A stretch of DNA of 64,000 nt, taken from contig NC_091173.1 in NCBI RefSeq assembly GCF_040958095.1, forward strand, positions 20,925,446-20,989,445, in the 5' to 3' direction. A program made the position numbers and the translations under genes. Source of the DNA: Procambarus clarkii. Its lineage: Eukaryota; Arthropoda; Malacostraca; Decapoda; Cambaridae. This document shows, one piece after another, positions 62,545 through 64,000 of the stretch (positions are counted from its first letter, which is position 1; the number at the start of each line of letters is the position of its first letter). A model generated the notes under the pieces. That model ran no database searches and was not told the origin of the DNA. It saw nothing but the letters and a program-made list of their open reading frames with translations.

Positions 62545-64000
62545 CACCTGGAGAGGGTTCTGGGAGTTCTTCTACTCCCTGAGCCCGGCCCGCGACCAGC
62601 CTCGACTTGTGATAACTTCGTCCAACGGGACGAAGTTACGTCTGGGATCATCCCGGGCCTAAGTTCGAACCTTCATCACGGCCCTTGTGGATTTCTTCAG
62701 GACGATGTTATTGTTGCCTGGAGCGGGCCGCATGCCCCCATATCCACTACAGCCTGGTTGGTCAGGCAATTTTTCAAAGAGCCTGGTCAAGTGCCTCTTG
62801 AATACATCCAACTACGTTACGGCAATATTTCTAATTTTTGCTGGGAGGGTGTTGAACAGCCGTGGACCTCTGGTGTTCAGTGTTCTCAGTGACTATGGCA
62901 CCTCTGATGTTCAGTGTTCTCTGTGACTATGGCACCTCTGATGTTCAGTGTTCTCTGTGACTATGGCACCTCTGATGTTCAGTGTTCTCCGTGACTATGG
63001 CACCTCTGATGTTCAGTGTTCTCTGTGACTATGGCACCTCTGATGTTCAGTGTTCTCTGTGACTATGGCACCTCTGATGTTCAGTGTTCTCCGTGACTAT
63101 GGCACCTCTGATGTTCAGTGTTCTCTGTGACTATGGCACCTCTGATGTTCAGTGTTCTCAGTGACTATGGCACCTCTGATGTTCAATGTTCTCTGTGACT
63201 ATGGCACCTCTGATGTTCAGTGTTCTCTGTGACTATGGCACCTCTGATGTTCAGTGTTCTCCGTGACTATGGCACCTCTGATGTTCTGTGTTCTCTGTGA
63301 CTATGGCACCTCTGATGTTCAGTGTTCTCCGTGACTATGGCACCTCTGATGTTCTGTGTTCTCTGTGACTATGGCACCTCTGATGTTCAATGTTCTCTGT
63401 GACTATGGCACCTCTGATGTTCAGTGTTCTCTGTGACTATGGCACCTCTACTCGACTGGTTCTATTCTGCATTTCCTTTCGTATCTTTCGCTCCAATATG
63501 TTATTTTACTGCACAAATTTATGACTTGGCCCTCCAGTGTCTTTCATGTATATATTATTTGAAACCTCTCTTCTCTTTTTTTCCAAATTTAGACGTTTTA
63601 TCGTGTCTATGCGTGCCGTATATGTTCTCTGTATTCCCTCTAATTCAGATATCTCTCCCGCTCTGAAAGGGAAAGTGAGCACCGAGCAATACTCAAGACG
63701 GGACAGCACCAGTGATTTAAATAATATTAGCATTGCTGTGGGGTACCTGGATGTGAACGTTCTCATAATCCATCCTATCATTTTCCTGGCCGCCGCTATA
63801 TTTGCTCGGTTATGTTCACTAAATGTCAGGTCGACAGACATCATAATTCCCAGAGCTTGCACATGTTGCTTTCCTTCTATGATTGTGCCTGTGACCTGTA
63901 CCCTGTGTTTCGTTAAACTTCCCCGTTTCCACTCTACCTAAGTGCCTGGAACTTGTCACCATTAAACATGTTATTTTCAGTTGGCCAACATAAGAACGGC
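62545..64000 (-). mobile_element. LINE D copy with an internal 34-bp tandem array; runs off the window
   Basis: Minus strand from the window edge: IEGKQHVQALGIMMSVDLTF, EHNRANIAAARKMIGWIMRT, SLVLSRLEYCSVLTFPFRAG, EISELEGIQRTYTARIDTIK (frame 63862-63506), then decayed sequence to about 63445, the array (62870-63445), RLFNTLPAKIRNIAVT-like sequence (62810-62860), and the 3' end GGGAGTAGAAGAACTCCCAG (62562-62581). A perfect 11-nt hairpin (TAACTTCGTCC/GGACGAAGTTA) lies at 62613-62638. Confidence 0.8.
62870..63445 (-). repeat. 34-bp minisatellite born inside LINE D, about 16-17 copies
   Basis: CACCTCTGATGTTCAGTGTT plus CTCTGTGACTATGG, period 34 (62941 to 62975). Each unit equals the reverse of the LINE D coding segment for GAMGTIREH(C)INIRG with a small internal deletion; intact LINE D sequence flanks both sides. 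Confidence 0.9.

Overview
The window looks like nuclear DNA of a decapod crustacean, most likely a crayfish or lobster type. This is an inference. It rests on tRNA-headed SINEs and LINE 3' ends that I recognise from decapod genomes, on an intron-rich secreted chitin-binding gene with peritrophin-type domains, on TTAGG-type motifs, and on an extreme load of microsatellites and minisatellites. There are no operons, rRNA genes, real tRNA genes or CRISPR arrays. Most long open frames are by-products of tandem repeats.

Two host genes can be supported. (1) A four-exon minus-strand gene runs from 25551 down to 17746 (exons 25510-25551, 23939-23973, 23337-23541, 17746-18549). Its splice phases agree throughout. 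It encodes a secreted protein of about 361 residues with a signal peptide and five peritrophin-A-like chitin-binding domains, and it looks complete. (2) The last two exons of a PDZ-domain gene lie on the minus strand (44642-44855 and 43419-43564). They join in phase into a complete C-terminal PDZ domain; the upstream exons were not found. A possible spliced plus-strand transcript near 14115-14382 is only suggested.

The rest is mobile-element debris and tandem arrays. LINE remnants fall into several groups: two I-clade-like families with RNase H (A and B), another RNase H-type C-terminus with a hexanucleotide tail (E), a CR1/L2-like family with endonuclease, reverse transcriptase and C-terminal pieces (C), a second family represented by its C-terminal region (D), a family seen only by its C-terminus and 3' end (F), and fragments that resemble a LINE with a restriction-like endonuclease (R). 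At least five tRNA-headed SINE types occur. Two of them end in sequence matching LINE C or LINE F 3' ends that are also present here, so two SINE/LINE partnerships are visible. A broken copy of a transposon-derived protein family lies at 12233-13420.

Three kinds of large inverted-repeat (foldback) element occur. The one at 2956-3326 is flanked by a 7-bp direct repeat, TTGACTG. It shares its terminal motif, CAACCCGTYCTCG, with the larger foldback at 18855-19538 and the half copy at 42183-42430.

Layout: 1-2.1 kb LINE A; 2.3-9.3 kb tandem arrays, foldback I, LINE B; 10-17 kb SINEs, long CT tract, broken transposon-derived gene; 17.7-25.6 kb chitin-binding gene with TE-filled introns; 27-35 kb LINE C, D, R, E, B and F remnants with SINEs; 35-43 kb SINE fragments and foldback III; 43.4-44.9 kb PDZ exons; 45-57 kb many minisatellites, LINE C and D; 57.7-64 kb LINE B, SINEs and a LINE D copy in which part of the coding region has become a 34-bp tandem array.
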